The notes beneath the pieces are model-generated. The model worked only from the letters and a program-made list of their open reading frames with translations, did not search any database and was not told the origin of the DNA. From Daucus carota subsp. sativus (Eukaryota > Streptophyta > Magnoliopsida > Apiales > Apiaceae), in the NCBI RefSeq assembly GCF_001625215.2, contig NC_030381.2:54361214-54425213 (forward strand): DNA of 64,000 bases, given 5' to 3'. Position numbers and translations under genes: made by a program. Positions 10,350-22,279 of the stretch are shown piece after piece (the first letter of the stretch is position 1; each line of letters starts with the position of its first letter).

Positions 10350-13300
10350 TTACAGTCTTCTGTGCGTCCTTATGAAGTTGGTTGTGTTCAATGATATCGC
10401 AGAAGTACAAAAGTAATATCCCGACAAGCACAAAGCTGTTGAAACTATCAGAAGAGCTTTCCACTGTCTTCCAGTAGCTAAAATTGCTAAAGTAGTTGAA
10501 ACCAGAGCAATTGCAGCGAAGGCTTTTTTCCATGTCTCAAAAGCTTTAACAACACCGCTGCATTCCTTACAATGAATTACATGTCGGAAATATCTATTGG
10601 CTAGGTTTGGAGCGTGCATGGATCCTATCCCACCCTTTGCAGGTAAGGAGGCTGAAATACTTGCAACAAGACCTGCAGGCGCATGCTCAACTACAGCAGG
10701 CTCCTTGGGGAGGGAAATGGTGTTATGTCCGAAATGGTAAGGCATGCCATGACCTACTTTGTCCATCCACTTTCTGTACTCTGCTACCCATGTGTCGGAT
10801 GACTTCAAGTTTATGTAGAGTTCCTTTGTCGGGACTTTGGCCTTCATTAATATTTCGTTCTGGGATGAAAGGAATCCCATATCTTGTTCGAACACCTTAC
10901 TGGCATTCTGGTGAAAGTACCACTCAGGAAAAAGTTTTGCCACTGGCGATCTTTTTGTGGTTCCAAACCTAACAATAAGCATCGACTTCCCCTGTCCAGA
11001 TGGTCTACAAAGGAAGAGCCCAGAAAAATAATTTTTCTCACCAGTTTTTTCATCAACTATTTCTCTATTATTCTGGAGGTTACATGGTGCTTCAAAGCGT
11101 AGGAAGTTTAACAGGGACTCCTCTTTGTCCTTACCCCACCAGCCTGCAAAGCCTCGATCTGTTCGTTCAGTTACCTTGAATCTAAGAGCTTGAGCATCTT
11201 CTCTTTTTGCACTCCAGTCGGTTCTATCATGTGATATAGGGACATGGGCTGGATCCATGAGGTTTTCGAGAAGGATGGAATGATCATATGGAAGTTCATG
11301 AGTAGTCGAAAAATCTTGGAATCCTGGCCTGGCAAAGTTTTCGAACCAAGGAATTTTTTCAGGATTTGGTGGTATTGTGCGAGACATCCATACCCAAACA
11401 ACTCCTTGGGAGTCCCTTACCTCATATGTTTTCACACAAGCTGATCGAGGAATTTTTGCATCTGTAGGAAGCTGCAAAGAATACAATTGGGATTTGAGAA
11501 TCAGATTCAATTTATTTTGAATTTTTTTAAGAAGAAAAATCACATCTCTAGCACCTGAAGACATACCTGAGGTATCTTAACACATTTGCCCTCGCCTTCA
11601 AATTGCCAACCATGGTATAGACATTCCAGTCTCCCATCAACCAATTGACCTTCAGAGAGTTTTGCCAACCTGAACCATTTACCAACGATGGTTAAAGACC
11701 CATTGATTGTAATATTATGATAAATTCTGGTCATATCACATAGCTATACCATTAATATTTCTCATTAGTATTTGTTATTAGTCAAAGAGCCGTCAGCTAG
11801 TTGAGTAACAAACAATCTTTTTATACTTTAAAATGCTTGTATAGTCTGTTTTCTACAGCTTGTAGTTTTCTGTTCAGTTCTAATGGGAAAGTTCATCTTC
11901 TCCGCATTGTTTCTTGCTCTACTCACTGCTAGTTCTGTACATAGTTTATAGACTTTCTAATCTGTACAATAATGATCATAATAATTTGTCAATCCTAACT
12001 AGCTTAAAAGAGTATATTCTAAGCAATTATCATTCACTCTTATAGACGTTTCCACTTTAAGCTTGCGTAGGTGATATATGATAATACTCCTTGTTCGCAA
12101 AAGCACCATACAGGCTTCCTAATTAATTATTAAACGACACAACAGGGTACTTGCTTTTGTAATAACAGACATTGTTAAATTAGTATACAAATTCTCAAGC
12201 AAAAGCTGTGATGGTTAAAGATCAGTTGTACAAGCCATAACATATGCGTGGAAATATCGGAACTCATGCACCCTTTTCATATATCCTAAAATCATAAATC
12301 AGATACCCATAATTCCAATTATCTAACACATTGTGACAGTCCTTGACAACAAAATTTTGCTATAGAAGGGTAGTAGTAATATAAAATTAAAATTGTCGAC
12401 CATATTCATATTTGCCATATGATTTTGTAGGTTTAAGGAGAACTACTTGCACACTGACTGCAAAGTCTCAAAAATCACCATAGACATTGAGCTCAAACTT
12501 ATTAAAATGCCCTTAAAACCACTTACCCTGCACCTATGTAACAGAGGAAATAAAATCATATGAAGTCATGAAAATTCAAGAACTTGCAAAACAATTCAAG
12601 ATTATACACATTGATGAATTAGTACACAAAATTCTCAGAAGGCACCCAAATTAATTAGAAGTCAGTTTTTACAAGAAATAGCATATGCCTGGAAATATTA
12701 GAAACCATTTCACCCTTTTTATATATCTCAAATTCAAAAGTCAGATGCCTACAGATCCCCTTACCTAACACATTGCAAAAGTCCTTCGATATACAATCAA
12801 GGTTTGTAGATCGAATTCGCATTTGCTCATATAATTCATTAGACAGAATATAACAAGCACTCCTTGCACAACAAACTGCAAATCAATCACTCGACACAAA
12901 TTCCATTAAACCCTTCTATTTCATTCACAAAGATTACCATAAACATCGAGCACAAAGTAATCAAAATGCAAAATTTCATGCCTTAAAAGTAACCATACCA
13001 AGCCCAAAAAATTCAAGAAATTGCAAAAAATATAATAAAATCAAGATTACCTGTGGGGACACCTATCTTCATAACACTGAAGCTCCCCATTCCCATCTTT
13101 ATACAACACAACTTGCTTATCAAACACAGTGAGCCCCAAAGGAGAATCATCTGGAATGTTCTTGGTCAAATACAAAGGATACCATTCTTGAGTCCAATCA
13201 TACTCAACCACTTCTCTCACACTCCCCAGCCCTTCATTCACATCAATCACAACATCTTGATCACCACTTTTATCACTTTCCACGGAAACCCCACCACTTA

Positions 13301-13472
13301 TATCAGTTGCAACTGCACAAGAACTCAAGAATTTGGCCTTAAAATGGTGGGTATTATGTGGTTGGAGTATAGATACAGAAGGGTTTGGTTTCTTTGTGTG
13401 TATAGATGGTCTTGGCTTGTGTGTGAAGTGGAGAGTTGAGGTGTTTAAGAGAACTGCTTGGAGAAGAGCCAT
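10350..13472 (-). CDS. TIC55: TIC55, chloroplast inner envelope Rieske protein
   Basis: Three exons join to 548 codons plus stop: 13051-13472, 11567-11669 and 10350-11471, with GT/AG borders (introns of 1381 and 95 bp). The first 55 or so residues are Ser/Thr/basic-rich, as in a chloroplast transit peptide. A Rieske [2Fe-2S] centre is shown by C138-P-H140 and C157-x2-H160 (CLYHGW). The mononuclear iron site is N245, D248, H251, H256 ([13 protein letters not shown]). A C-terminal CxxC (HCKEC) is followed by two hydrophobic segments, and the protein ends NFIRTHRRL. The residues match Arabidopsis TIC55 almost throughout. TIC55 was described as a redox subunit of the TIC translocon and later shown to hydroxylate phyllobilins during chlorophyll breakdown. 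The paralogues PAO and PTC52 are less similar. Confidence 0.96.
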
Positions 13473-13679
13473 TGGTTTGGGTTTGTGTAAGAGTTGAGTT
13501 AAGAAGACATTATAGAAAGTGAAGAGTGTTGAAACTTGAAAGTGGAAGTTATAGGTTGTTGCTTCTGCTTTGATGCAACAATTCTGGCCACATATAAACC
13601 AAGAATGGAGTAGATGAAGTCATGAAGACATGGCTTTATTGCTTATTAACGGATTTATTATATTTTTTTTAGAATTCTA

Positions 13680-14125
13680 CTCCCTCGGTCTTATATGAAC
13701 TTTATTCTTCTTTGATGCGTCTAAAAAAAATAATTTATTATACTTAATATTTTTCGACACGAGTACTTTTTACTATTAAAAATACATTACTTTTTTATTT
13801 TATATTTTTTTTATTAAATAAATATTATTACACCTATTACTTTAATTCACTATCTCATATCTATTCTTAAATTTGGATAAGTCTCATCACTTTATCTACT
13901 TTTGAACTAAATTTATTTTTTTTATTATATTTTTCTTAATATTTGTGAAATTGTTCATGTAACATCTCTCTTATAAAAGTCGGTGATTAATCATGAATAA
14001 TCAGTGATTAATCTCAATTTCGTAACTCGCTGCACTGATTAATCCGATCAATTCATTCAAATCAACTTTGTTCTGTGCCTCGCTGATGAAGTCTGATTAC
14101 AACACACGTGTAAAATGGGACAGAG
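13680..14125. mobile_element. Stowaway-like MITE upstream of TIC55
   Basis: The left end 'ctccctcggtcttatatgaac' lies next to TA. The right end, reverse-complemented, reads 'ctctgtcccattttac' and is also followed by TA. At 446 bp it is long for the family and may contain a nested insertion around 13980-14100. It lies about 200 bp upstream of the TIC55 start. Confidence 0.55.
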
Positions 14126-14775
14126 TAAATCTTACCAATTTTTTAATTGTGTGTTAATAAATTTTTAATGATTTTACGTCATACGTTATATTTTTTTAAT
14201 TTGAGAAAAATCTCGTATTAATGAAATCATGACTTCCTTATAATTTGATAATAAATTAGATTATGATTTTGTATTTACTTTGAATATATATTTTAGAAAA
14301 GTAGTTTGGAATTAGGAAAATTTTTATTTTATTTTGTAATATATATGTGCCCTGACAGAGTTTTGTATATACCCCAAATAACGCACTTTAATAATTTACG
14401 AAAATCACTTAAAACAGGCACAGGGTTTTTAACTAATATCAATTTTATTATACTTTTTTGTAATCTTTTTCTTTCTTCAAGTGATCTTCTCCAAATTACT
14501 TATATCGCTATGGAAATCGTGAGTATCAACTATCAACGTACCAGGATGATCGGTGATTCATTGACCTTTGGGAATTTATCAAATATACTACTTTTTAGGA
14601 TCTTATTTGCAAAAATACCATCTTCCTAAATTAATTGCATATTTACTAAACTAAGTTTCTAAATTGCAAAAATACTACCCCCTCTCCCTGCAACTAAATG
14701 CAACCTCATATGCAACTGAATGCCTGATTTCAAATTCCACTTTTCAAATGTCATTTTCGACCTCATCCTTGAAAT

Positions 14776-14780
<5 letters not shown>

Positions 14781-14822
<42 letters not shown>
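14781..14822. repeat. AT microsatellite
   Basis: About 20 TA units form the loop of the first hairpin of the fold-back element. Confidence 0.9.
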
Positions 14823-14824
<2 letters not shown>

Positions 14825-15289
14825 TTCTGAAAATCGGGTCGAAAATGACATTTGGAGACTGGAACTTGAAATCAGGCATTTAGTTGCATTCAGTTGCATT
14901 TGGTTGCATTCAGTTGATTCTATTTTGATCTAATGGCCTCGCCAGGGGCACCCATACATCAGTTGTAATTTACAGTTTTCAGTTGCATTTAGTTGCTTAT
15001 GAGATTGCATATTCAGTTGAATATTGCCCCTGCGGGGCCTGCAACCCAAATCCACCACAATATCACCCCACCCTAAAAAAATTCAGTTGCTTATGAGGTT
15101 GCATTCAGTTGATTCTATTTTGATCTAATGGCCCCGCCAGGGGCACCCATACATCAATTGCAACTTACAGTTTTCAGTTGCATATGAGATTGCATTCAAC
15201 CATATGCAACTGAATGTAACCACATGCAACTGAATGCCTGATTTCAAGTTCCAGTTCTCAAATGTCATTTTCGACCTCATCCTTACAAT

Positions 15290-15292
<3 letters not shown>

Positions 15293-15340
<48 letters not shown>
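15293..15340. repeat. AT microsatellite
   Basis: About 23 TA units form the loop of the perfect palindrome at 15206-15425. Confidence 0.9.
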
Positions 15341-15341
<1 letters not shown>

Positions 15342-16124
15342 ATTGTAAGGATGAGGTCGAAAATGACATTTGAGAACTGGAACTTGAAATCAGGCATTCA
15401 GTTGCATGTGGTTACATTCAGTTGCAGAAGGGAGGGGTAGTATTTTTGCAAATTAGAAACTTAGTGTAGTAAAACTGCAAATAGCTATTCTTGAGAAAAG
15501 TAAATTTGCAAAAATTTACTTTTTCCTATATATTTATGAAAAAACCCATTGACCTTTTTATGTGATTTTTATCTATCAAAATTTTTATTTTTAATTTCGA
15601 CGAGCGTGATTATTGTATATTAATATTTTTTTATTTGAATCTTCTTAATATTTTAAATAAAAGGCTTTTTCTATTTATTTGTACTATATAATATATTTTA
15701 AGAAAAAGAGATGATTTTCATTAAAATAAGTTATTAATATATTCTCGTCATCTCTTACGGTTTTTTATTTTTAGGATGAATAATAAATAATATAAAAATT
15801 GATAAAATAACTGAAACACTAATAAAAATAGATAAAATAAATATTTTTTATAAAATAAAATGAAAATAATGGGTTTAACCAGATTTTATATAAGTTTATT
15901 GTTTTTAAAATTTTCGAATGTAAAATTTATAAAAGATATCAACAATAAAAAAAGTAATAAACATATAAAACTAGCTGGATCGAGGTGAGTCGATTATGCA
16001 ACAAATATTTATTTCATATCGACACAATTTGACACTAATCCGTTACTAACTTACAAGCTCATTGAATCTTTGCGTTATTTTGATCTAGGGTTTCATAATT
16101 TGAAAAAGGACACCAATTGGGAAT

Positions 16125-16439
16125 ATGAATTTTCATAATCATCATCACGAGGCAGTAGATAATCTCCTTAAACTCTTCACAATTGTAAATCATTATCTTA
16201 ATCTTGTTGAGAATCGACTACTGAATGAATTTGAATATATTTATCCCGAAAATGTAAATTCTATATCCTCAGATCTTATAAATTTGTTAATTTATTCAGT
16301 TGTCCACTTTTGTGCGTGTTTTTATGTGATTAATATGTGCCTTTGCCGTGTATTATGGGATGTATTTGTATCTGGGTTTCATAATTGGGTCTGGTCTCGG
16401 CGGAAAAAACCGTTGGACAATTTAACCCAAAATTTTTGA
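16125..16439 (+). CDS. Small hypothetical ORF, 104 codons
   Basis: The predicted peptide starts MNFHNHHHEAVDNLL, has a Leu/Asn-rich middle with one hydrophobic stretch (about residues 53-80, ending in a Cys-rich patch), and ends basic. I recognise no family. Plausible splice donors ('aggtaagt' near 16772 and 17100) and 'gatgaggaagctgattcag' near 17680 suggest that 16.1-17.8 kb may be transcribed, possibly as leader exons of the F-box gene or a non-coding RNA. The frame may equally be chance. From 16440 to 18300 I see no other gene. Confidence 0.2.
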   Translation: MNFHNHHHEAVDNLLKLFTIVNHYLNLVENRLLNEFEYIYPENVNSISSDLINLLIYSVVHFCACFYVINMCLCRVLWDVFVSGFHNWVWSRRKKPLDNLTQNF

Positions 16440-17304
16440 TGTATATACAAAGAGTGCTCCAGTGTTATTGATCGAAAAATTACCTTATTTTAGGGTTTTT
16501 CACTTCCAGCATTTTTTTCCGCTTGACATGTGCTGCTATCGTTTGTATGTTCGGGACCATCTGCCTTCGTATTTTCTCATAATGAAATCATTTATTTAGG
16601 AACAATGATGTTAAGAATGAAGATTGTGCAATAATGTTAACCAAGTAGTTTAGTCATTCATTGTAGTTCAAACAATCAAGGCCTGATTAGAGTAATCGGG
16701 AATCATACTAGTTCAGGTTTTTGAATGTTGCCAGGGATGATGTCCATTCTAGGAGATTCGGATAAATTTACCCAGGTAAGTCTTTCCAACTCAGAATAGC
16801 TTTAGTTGAAGACATCGATTTTATATCCAGAGACTCCGAGTTACTATTTTTCAGTTTCTTCAGCCTTCTTTGATTGCTAAAGATCGATTACTCTTTTTAG
16901 TTAATCTTTATAAATTCTCAGGACACAGAGGCTATGTATGAGTTGAAGGTTATCAATTTGTTTGATTTTGTAGTGTCATGATTTAGCTTGATAATGTACG
17001 ATACAAACAGATTTTATATTCCAAAAGACCTTGGCGAATTCAAGTTTGCACGTTTTTGCAGAAACAACTGGTAGCATCGTGAAATCTGCATACAATCCAG
17101 GTAAGTGGTAAGTTATGCATGTCATTATGCTGGTTGATTAGTTAACTTATCTGTCGTGTTGCTTTTATAATGAGTCAACTTGAAACAGGAAGCTATATTG
17201 TAACTAGCTTATACTCAGACCTCTGTGTCACACTATCCTGTCTTGTGTTCAATAAATTGTTTATTTTCTCTCTGGATTATATCTTTGTGTACCTGTGGGA
17301 TTGA

Positions 17305-17580
17305 AACAGATGGTTCTGAAAATATCTCATAAAGCTTTAGAGTCAAGTTAGCAGACAAATCTGAGGTCTGTTTATACTGTAATAATCAGACTTGAGAAAA
17401 AAAATATCTCTTTGCAAGGCACTTCTATATTAAATTCAGATCAATCATAATGATTCAATATAGAATTTAAAAACCTTCTTGTCATCTCTTGACACCTTTT
17501 CTGTATATAATGTGCAGTCAATCTATGTTTGAAGAGTTCATATAGCAGTGTATTGCATTTCCTTAATATAAATCTAGGTT
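17305..17580. repeat. Paralogous segment upstream of the F-box ORF
   Basis: It aligns with 21745-21985: both carry 'aatatctca', 'aaattcagatcaat', 'gcagtcaatc' and 'gcattgca' in the same order and near-equal spacing. The pair brackets the F-box ORF, which suggests a past duplication of an F-box unit with its flank. Confidence 0.55.
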
Positions 17581-18315
17581 CTTGAATGTTCCGAGTGATA
17601 CCTTAATTGATGAATATGGATAACTGGAAATATTATTGTTTTCTACTTGTTTGAAGATATGATATTGCTTATATACAGGTGATGAGGAAGCTGATTCAGT
17701 ATCGGAGGATATCAATCAGAAGCTCTTCTCGGCAATTGTTCAAGGCAACTAGATATGGCAGAAAGTTGGAAAACAACTGTTAGTATTATGCTCATCTCAA
17801 GTCCTATTCTTCGAATATAAATTTTCTCCTTGCTTTTTTCTAGTTGTTTCAGCTCCAGTCCAACTCCAATTTATAAGTAGCAGATATGCATTATAGGATA
17901 CCTATCTCTTTTCTAGAATACCTATGCAAAATTGCTACCCCTGTTAATGTTAATGCTCTAAACTTTGGCTATATCTGTCAAAATTTCACTAAAATTACAA
18001 ATATATAAAAGGATAAGAATAAATACTAGACTTTATCTTGTTATTAGATGAGCCCTTAGTAAAAATTAAATTATTCACATACAATACTTTTGGTAGATTA
18101 TTTTATACAGGGTTATGAATTTATAAATATGTCATATATAGTGCAATATAAAAAGTATTATTGAACATTTATTTTATTTCTTTTTCTCACTTCCTTATTA
18201 TAAAATTAGAAAAACACCTTTTTATTTAACGTTGACATACTCAACTTCAATGGAAAATGGTACCAGGTGTGCCAAATGAAGCGAATATAAAAATAGAAAG
18301 GTCAGCTGCCAAGAA

Positions 18316-18784
18316 AATAAGTATTGAGTATTTAAGCGTTTTTGGCGGAAGATACAGACCGTAGTAAGCTCAAAAATGTTAATACTACATGGTTAAGTAA
18401 TCAGGACTGATTGGACACTTTTACTTTTTTTTTGCTAAATAATAGGACACTTTTACTTTGTTGTCTGCCAAATATTGATACTTTACTTTACTTAACTATG
18501 ATGTTTCATCGTTTGCTGTTATAAATTTCTACTTTGGCACTGACAAGACTCAATTCCAGGACACAAAAATAAGTATGAGTACTTAAAGTATTTTCCGCGA
18601 AACTAACAATACAGACTGTAGCAAGCTCGTGAATGTAATACTATATGGTTAAGTAATCAGGATTGATAGGACACTTTTACTTTGTTGTTGCAAAACATTG
18701 ATACTTTACTTAACTCCGATGTTTCATCGTTTGCTGTTATAAATTTCTACTTTGGCACTGACAAGACTCAATTCCGAGACTTCT
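18316..18784. repeat. Tandem duplication ending at the F-box start codon
   Basis: Two units (about 18316-18563 and 18564-18784) share 'tggttaagtaatcagga', 'gatgtttcatcgtttgctg' and 'ctttggcactgacaagactc'. The second ends one base before the ATG at 18786. The F-box gene's proximal promoter and leader are therefore present twice in a row, and the first unit keeps no coding sequence. Confidence 0.85.
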
Positions 18785-18785
18785 A

Positions 18786-21155
18786 ATGGCTCAACTTCCA
18801 GATCCTCTTCTGCTAGAAATCTTCCAAAAACTCCCTCTTAAATCGGTCTTCCTTTCGGAATCAGTCTCCAAACACTGGCTATCCTTGATCTCAGACCCTT
18901 TTTTCGCCCGATCATACACTCGCAATATCACCACCACCAACAATTACACACCTCCCTGGACACTCTTCTCCACCTTCCATGAGGTGAGTCTCGATGAACG
19001 TGCCATTATTCGTGATCCTGAGCTGGTAAATATCGACATCTCATTAAGGTTTATGATCCCTGTTATATATTCTGTCAATCAAGCAGCTGTTTCACTTAAA
19101 CTATTGGATTCAAGTAAAGGGTTGTTGCTTGCATGTTCTTTAAATGATGATTCTCAAGTTCTTGATTATTTTGTTTGCAATCCTTTAACTAAGAAATGGG
19201 TTGGTCTACCTAAATTCTTGAGTCAGCCCAAATGGGTCAAAGCTGTAATTATGGTAGATGATGATTCTGGTGATTATTTTGTGGTTAGAATTGTTCAATT
19301 GACTTGTTATTCCAAGGTTTTTAATTTTGAGGTGTTTAGTTCTGAGTCAAGTCAATGGAAATATGTGAAGGTGTGTTGCGAAAAGGGTCTTAGATTCTTT
19401 GTGATGAGAAGACACACTGTTTGTTACAATGGGCTGATTCATTGTTTAGCTGATAATCATACCATTTTAGTGTTTGATCCGAGAAGTGATGGTAGCAAGT
19501 GCCGCTTGATTGATTTGCCTTGCGATAGGGTCAGTAGAATTGTTGGAGTTATCGGGGTTTCTTGTGGTTTTATGCGGTATGTTGAGGTGGCTGATACCTA
19601 TCTAGAGCCAACTGAAGAACCCAGTTTAGGTGTCTGGCTTCTTAAAGACTATGATGCTGGAGAATGGATTTTGGAGTACAGGATTGAATTGAGTGAATTT
19701 TGTTCTAGCGATCTTTATGTTACTAGTATGTTTTCACGTCTGGGCGATATCACAAGAGCTGTAGCTTTTCATCCATTCGACCGTGATATAGTTTATCTGA
19801 ATTGTTCGAGTCACTTAATTTGTTGCCAGCTTTCAACCAAAATGGTGGAAGTTGTAGAGTGTGCAAGCGACAAAATGCGAGATTCATTATTTAACTTTGA
19901 GGTGTTTCCCTTTGCACTTCCACCATGGCCTACTCCAATTTCTAGAAAACTCAGAGTACACGAGTCTCTCGATCCCCTTTTGGTTGAGCTTCCTGATTCT
20001 ATGCTGATGGAGATCCTGCAAAAATTGCCACTCAAATCAATTTTCTGCTTCAAGTCAGTCTCCAAACACTGGTTCTCTTTAATCTCTAACCCAAAATTTG
20101 CCAAGTCATACACTCTCCAAATCTTCACCAAAAACAATTATTCACCACCATGCGCTATTTTTTCAAGCTTGGATCAAATGGGTTTTCAGGAAAGAGTACT
20201 TATGCGCGACCAGGAGCTAGCACACACAAACTTTTCACTTCAGTTTCTTGGCCCCATCATTGGCCAAGCTTCAACCAAACTCTTAGATTCAAGCAATGGT
20301 TTATTGCTTTTATGTTCTATGAGCGACTCTCAAATTCTTGACTATTACGTCTGTAATCCATTAACAATGAAATGGGTCTGTCTCCCTCAACCTCTGAGGC
20401 AACCCAAATGGGTAAAAGCTGCAATTCTTGTTGAAAAAGTTTCTGGCAATTTTCTAGTGGTGAGAGTTGCAGAATTGCTATTCCGTTCAAAGGTTTTCAA
20501 TTTTGAAATATTCTCCTCAAAGTTGGGTGAATGGAGGGACTTGACTATGAATTGTTCCCGCAGGATCAGGTTCTTTGTGAAAGCACGTCACACGGTTTGT
20601 TACAATGGGATGATTCTCTGGCTCGTAGATAACCACACTATTTTGGCATTTGATCCCGAAGGCAATACTAACGACTGCCACTTCATAGATTTGCCTCCCG
20701 ATACAGAGAGTATGCATTTGGGAGTTCTTGGGGTTTCTTGCGGATTGCTTTGTTACATGGAAGTGTCAAATAATAAATATGAAGAGTTTAGAGAACAAAG
20801 CCTAGGGGTATGGACTCTAAAGGACTACGACGCTGGAGAGTGGTGTCTGGAGTGCAGGATTCAACTAAATGAATTTTGGTGTGGTGATGATGCCTCGGAT
20901 AATAGGTGGGATCCAGATACTGCATTATGTACTCGGCCATTGGGTTTCCACCCGTTTGATTTCGACATGGTGTTTCTGGAGCAGGGACGTCGATTATATT
21001 GCTGCAACGTCTCAACAAGAGTTGTGAAAATAGTGGATTGTGAAAGCCACCTGAATAATTCCCTCTTCAAGTTTGAAATGTTTCCATTTGTGCTTCCGCC
21101 GTGGCCAACTCCAGTCCCTCAACCAATCTGGGAGACTGATCAAAGTGCAAATTGA
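18786..21155 (+). CDS. Double F-box protein (two F-box units in one ORF)
   Basis: This is an uninterrupted frame of 789 codons. Residues 1-45 form an F-box (LPDPLLLEIFQKLPLKSV, SKHWLSLISDPFFARSYT), followed by an F-box-associated region ending FPFALPPWPTP near residue 383. A second full unit starts near residue 399 (LVELPDSMLMEILQKLPLKS, SKHWFSLISNPKFAKSYT) and ends FPFVLPPWPTP near residue 776. Paired signatures include CYNGLIHCLADNHTIL/CYNGMILWLVDNHTIL and SLGVWLLKDYDAGEW/SLGVWTLKDYDAGEW. F-box proteins bind SKP1 and select substrates for SCF ubiquitin ligases; the substrate here is unknown. Most family members have one F-box and about 390 residues, so this looks like two tandem genes fused through a linker of about 15 residues. 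Transcript evidence is needed to show that one protein is made. Confidence 0.85.
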   Translation: MAQLPDPLLLEIFQKLPLKSVFLSESVSKHWLSLISDPFFARSYTRNITTTNNYTPPWTLFSTFHEVSLDERAIIRDPELVNIDISLRFMIPVIYSVNQAAVSLKLLDSSKGLLLACSLNDDSQVLDYFVCNPLTKKWVGLPKFLSQPKWVKAVIMVDDDSGDYFVVRIVQLTCYSKVFNFEVFSSESSQWKYVKVCCEKGLRFFVMRRHTVCYNGLIHCLADNHTILVFDPRSDGSKCRLIDLPCDRVSRIVGVIGVSCGFMRYVEVADTYLEPTEEPSLGVWLLKDYDAGEWILEYRIELSEFCSSDLYVTSMFSRLGDITRAVAFHPFDRDIVYLNCSSHLICCQLSTKMVEVVECASDKMRDSLFNFEVFPFALPPWPTPISRKLRVHESLDPLLVELPDSMLMEILQKLPLKSIFCFKSVSKHWFSLISNPKFAKSYTLQIFTKNNYSPPCAIFSSLDQMGFQERVLMRDQELAHTNFSLQFLGPIIGQASTKLLDSSNGLLLLCSMSDSQILDYYVCNPLTMKWVCLPQPLRQPKWVKAAILVEKVSGNFLVVRVAELLFRSKVFNFEIFSSKLGEWRDLTMNCSRRIRFFVKARHTVCYNGMILWLVDNHTILAFDPEGNTNDCHFIDLPPDTESMHLGVLGVSCGLLCYMEVSNNKYEEFREQSLGVWTLKDYDAGEWCLECRIQLNEFWCGDDASDNRWDPDTALCTRPLGFHPFDFDMVFLEQGRRLYCCNVSTRVVKIVDCESHLNNSLFKFEMFPFVLPPWPTPVPQPIWETDQSAN

Positions 21156-21744
21156 ACTGGTATGTCAGTTCTGCTTTTGTTGTGTCACTAGCTTTGCTAA
21201 GTCTTAGGCTGTGGTTATGTTTGTTATCGGTCACAGGACTATCCGATTAGTAATATGATAAACCATCGCATACCGATGGTCGTGATTCCGGGGCGTATAA
21301 TTCCTATCTTGCTGACAGAGGTCAAGAATTCAAGCCTGCTACACTTGTGTGATCATTTTAATTCTTGTAACGAATTTCGTAAAGAATAAAATATAAATAT
21401 GAGTTGGTGTGTGTGATATGGCTGTATGTATTTTAATTGATGATAAACCTCATATGTAAATTTATTGATCATAATAAATTTGCTTCTTATTAAATTTGTT
21501 TATGCTGCTGTTTGTTTTTTCTCTGCTTATATTTTGGACTTTATTCTCATTTTTTAATCACTTGTTTGGATAAATGACTAAATGTTAGTATGTGCATCTT
21601 TGGGGCACGACTTATATGTTAAAAAAATACATATAAGACGGTTTGGCTAAGTTTAGAAGAAGTTAGCTTAAAATACTAACATATAATATATTTTGATATG
21701 CCAGGCGCAATGCAGTAGATGCAGCATTGCTTGAGAAATTACAG

Positions 21745-21985
21745 GGCTCGAGAAAGATAGTTCAGATAATATCTCAAGAAGCTTAAGTCTTTAATTGGCA
21801 TGATATTTGGATGGGACATAAAAATTCTCTGTTTGAAAGGCATTTTCAAATAAATTCAGATCAATGTACAGCATGGTTACTATATGCGAATCAAAATTGT
21901 CTGTGCATATTATTTGCAGTCAATCGAGGGTTGATGATTTTACAAAGTAGAGCATTGCACTTCTAATTTCTAAATAACTTGTTTA
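21745..21985. repeat. Paralogous segment downstream of the F-box ORF
   Basis: This is the partner of 17305-17580. No F-box coding sequence follows it. From 21160 to 22270 I otherwise see only the 3' flank of the F-box gene. Confidence 0.55.
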
Positions 21986-22279
21986 AATAAGTTATTCTGT
22001 TGGGTAGCTTTGAGCGAGCTATTTTGCTAAAATTTCAACCTGAAGCGGTTCTGTAGTAATTTTAGCCTCCATTATATCAGCAGATGTGATGTAATCATGT
22101 AATTGTAGGACTTGATTTTGCCTGTAAAACTAGTGGTTAGGGATGTGTTTCTTCCAGCAAAAGAACATCAATGCCATGCATTAGTTCTCCTATATTAGTT
22201 CTCAGCGAGACCAAATTGTCGATAGAACTTATAATCTATCATTTAGTTTGATCAGCCTAACATTAGGATTGTCCGGTCA

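Larger units (their letters stand above)
14610..15500. mobile_element. Fold-back DNA element with nested palindromes
   Basis: The outer inverted repeats of about 70 bp (14640-14710 against 15410-15485) share 'actaagtttctaa' and 'tgcaaaaatactac'. Inside are two hairpin modules around AT dinucleotide runs. An imperfect one covers 14688-14915 and a perfect one covers 15206-15425. Between them a segment of about 75 bp is directly repeated (14916-14990 and 15110-15185). Many short 'cagttgcat' words recur. The small peptides ending in Ile-Tyr runs are read from the AT tract and are not genes. It is probably a non-autonomous fold-back or MULE-like element. No transposase is present. Confidence 0.7.

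Noticed and set aside
15125-15440. Identical small proteins on both strands ending in Ile-Tyr runs
   Set aside because: They come from the perfect palindrome with its AT loop; the same reading appears on both strands because the DNA is self-complementary.
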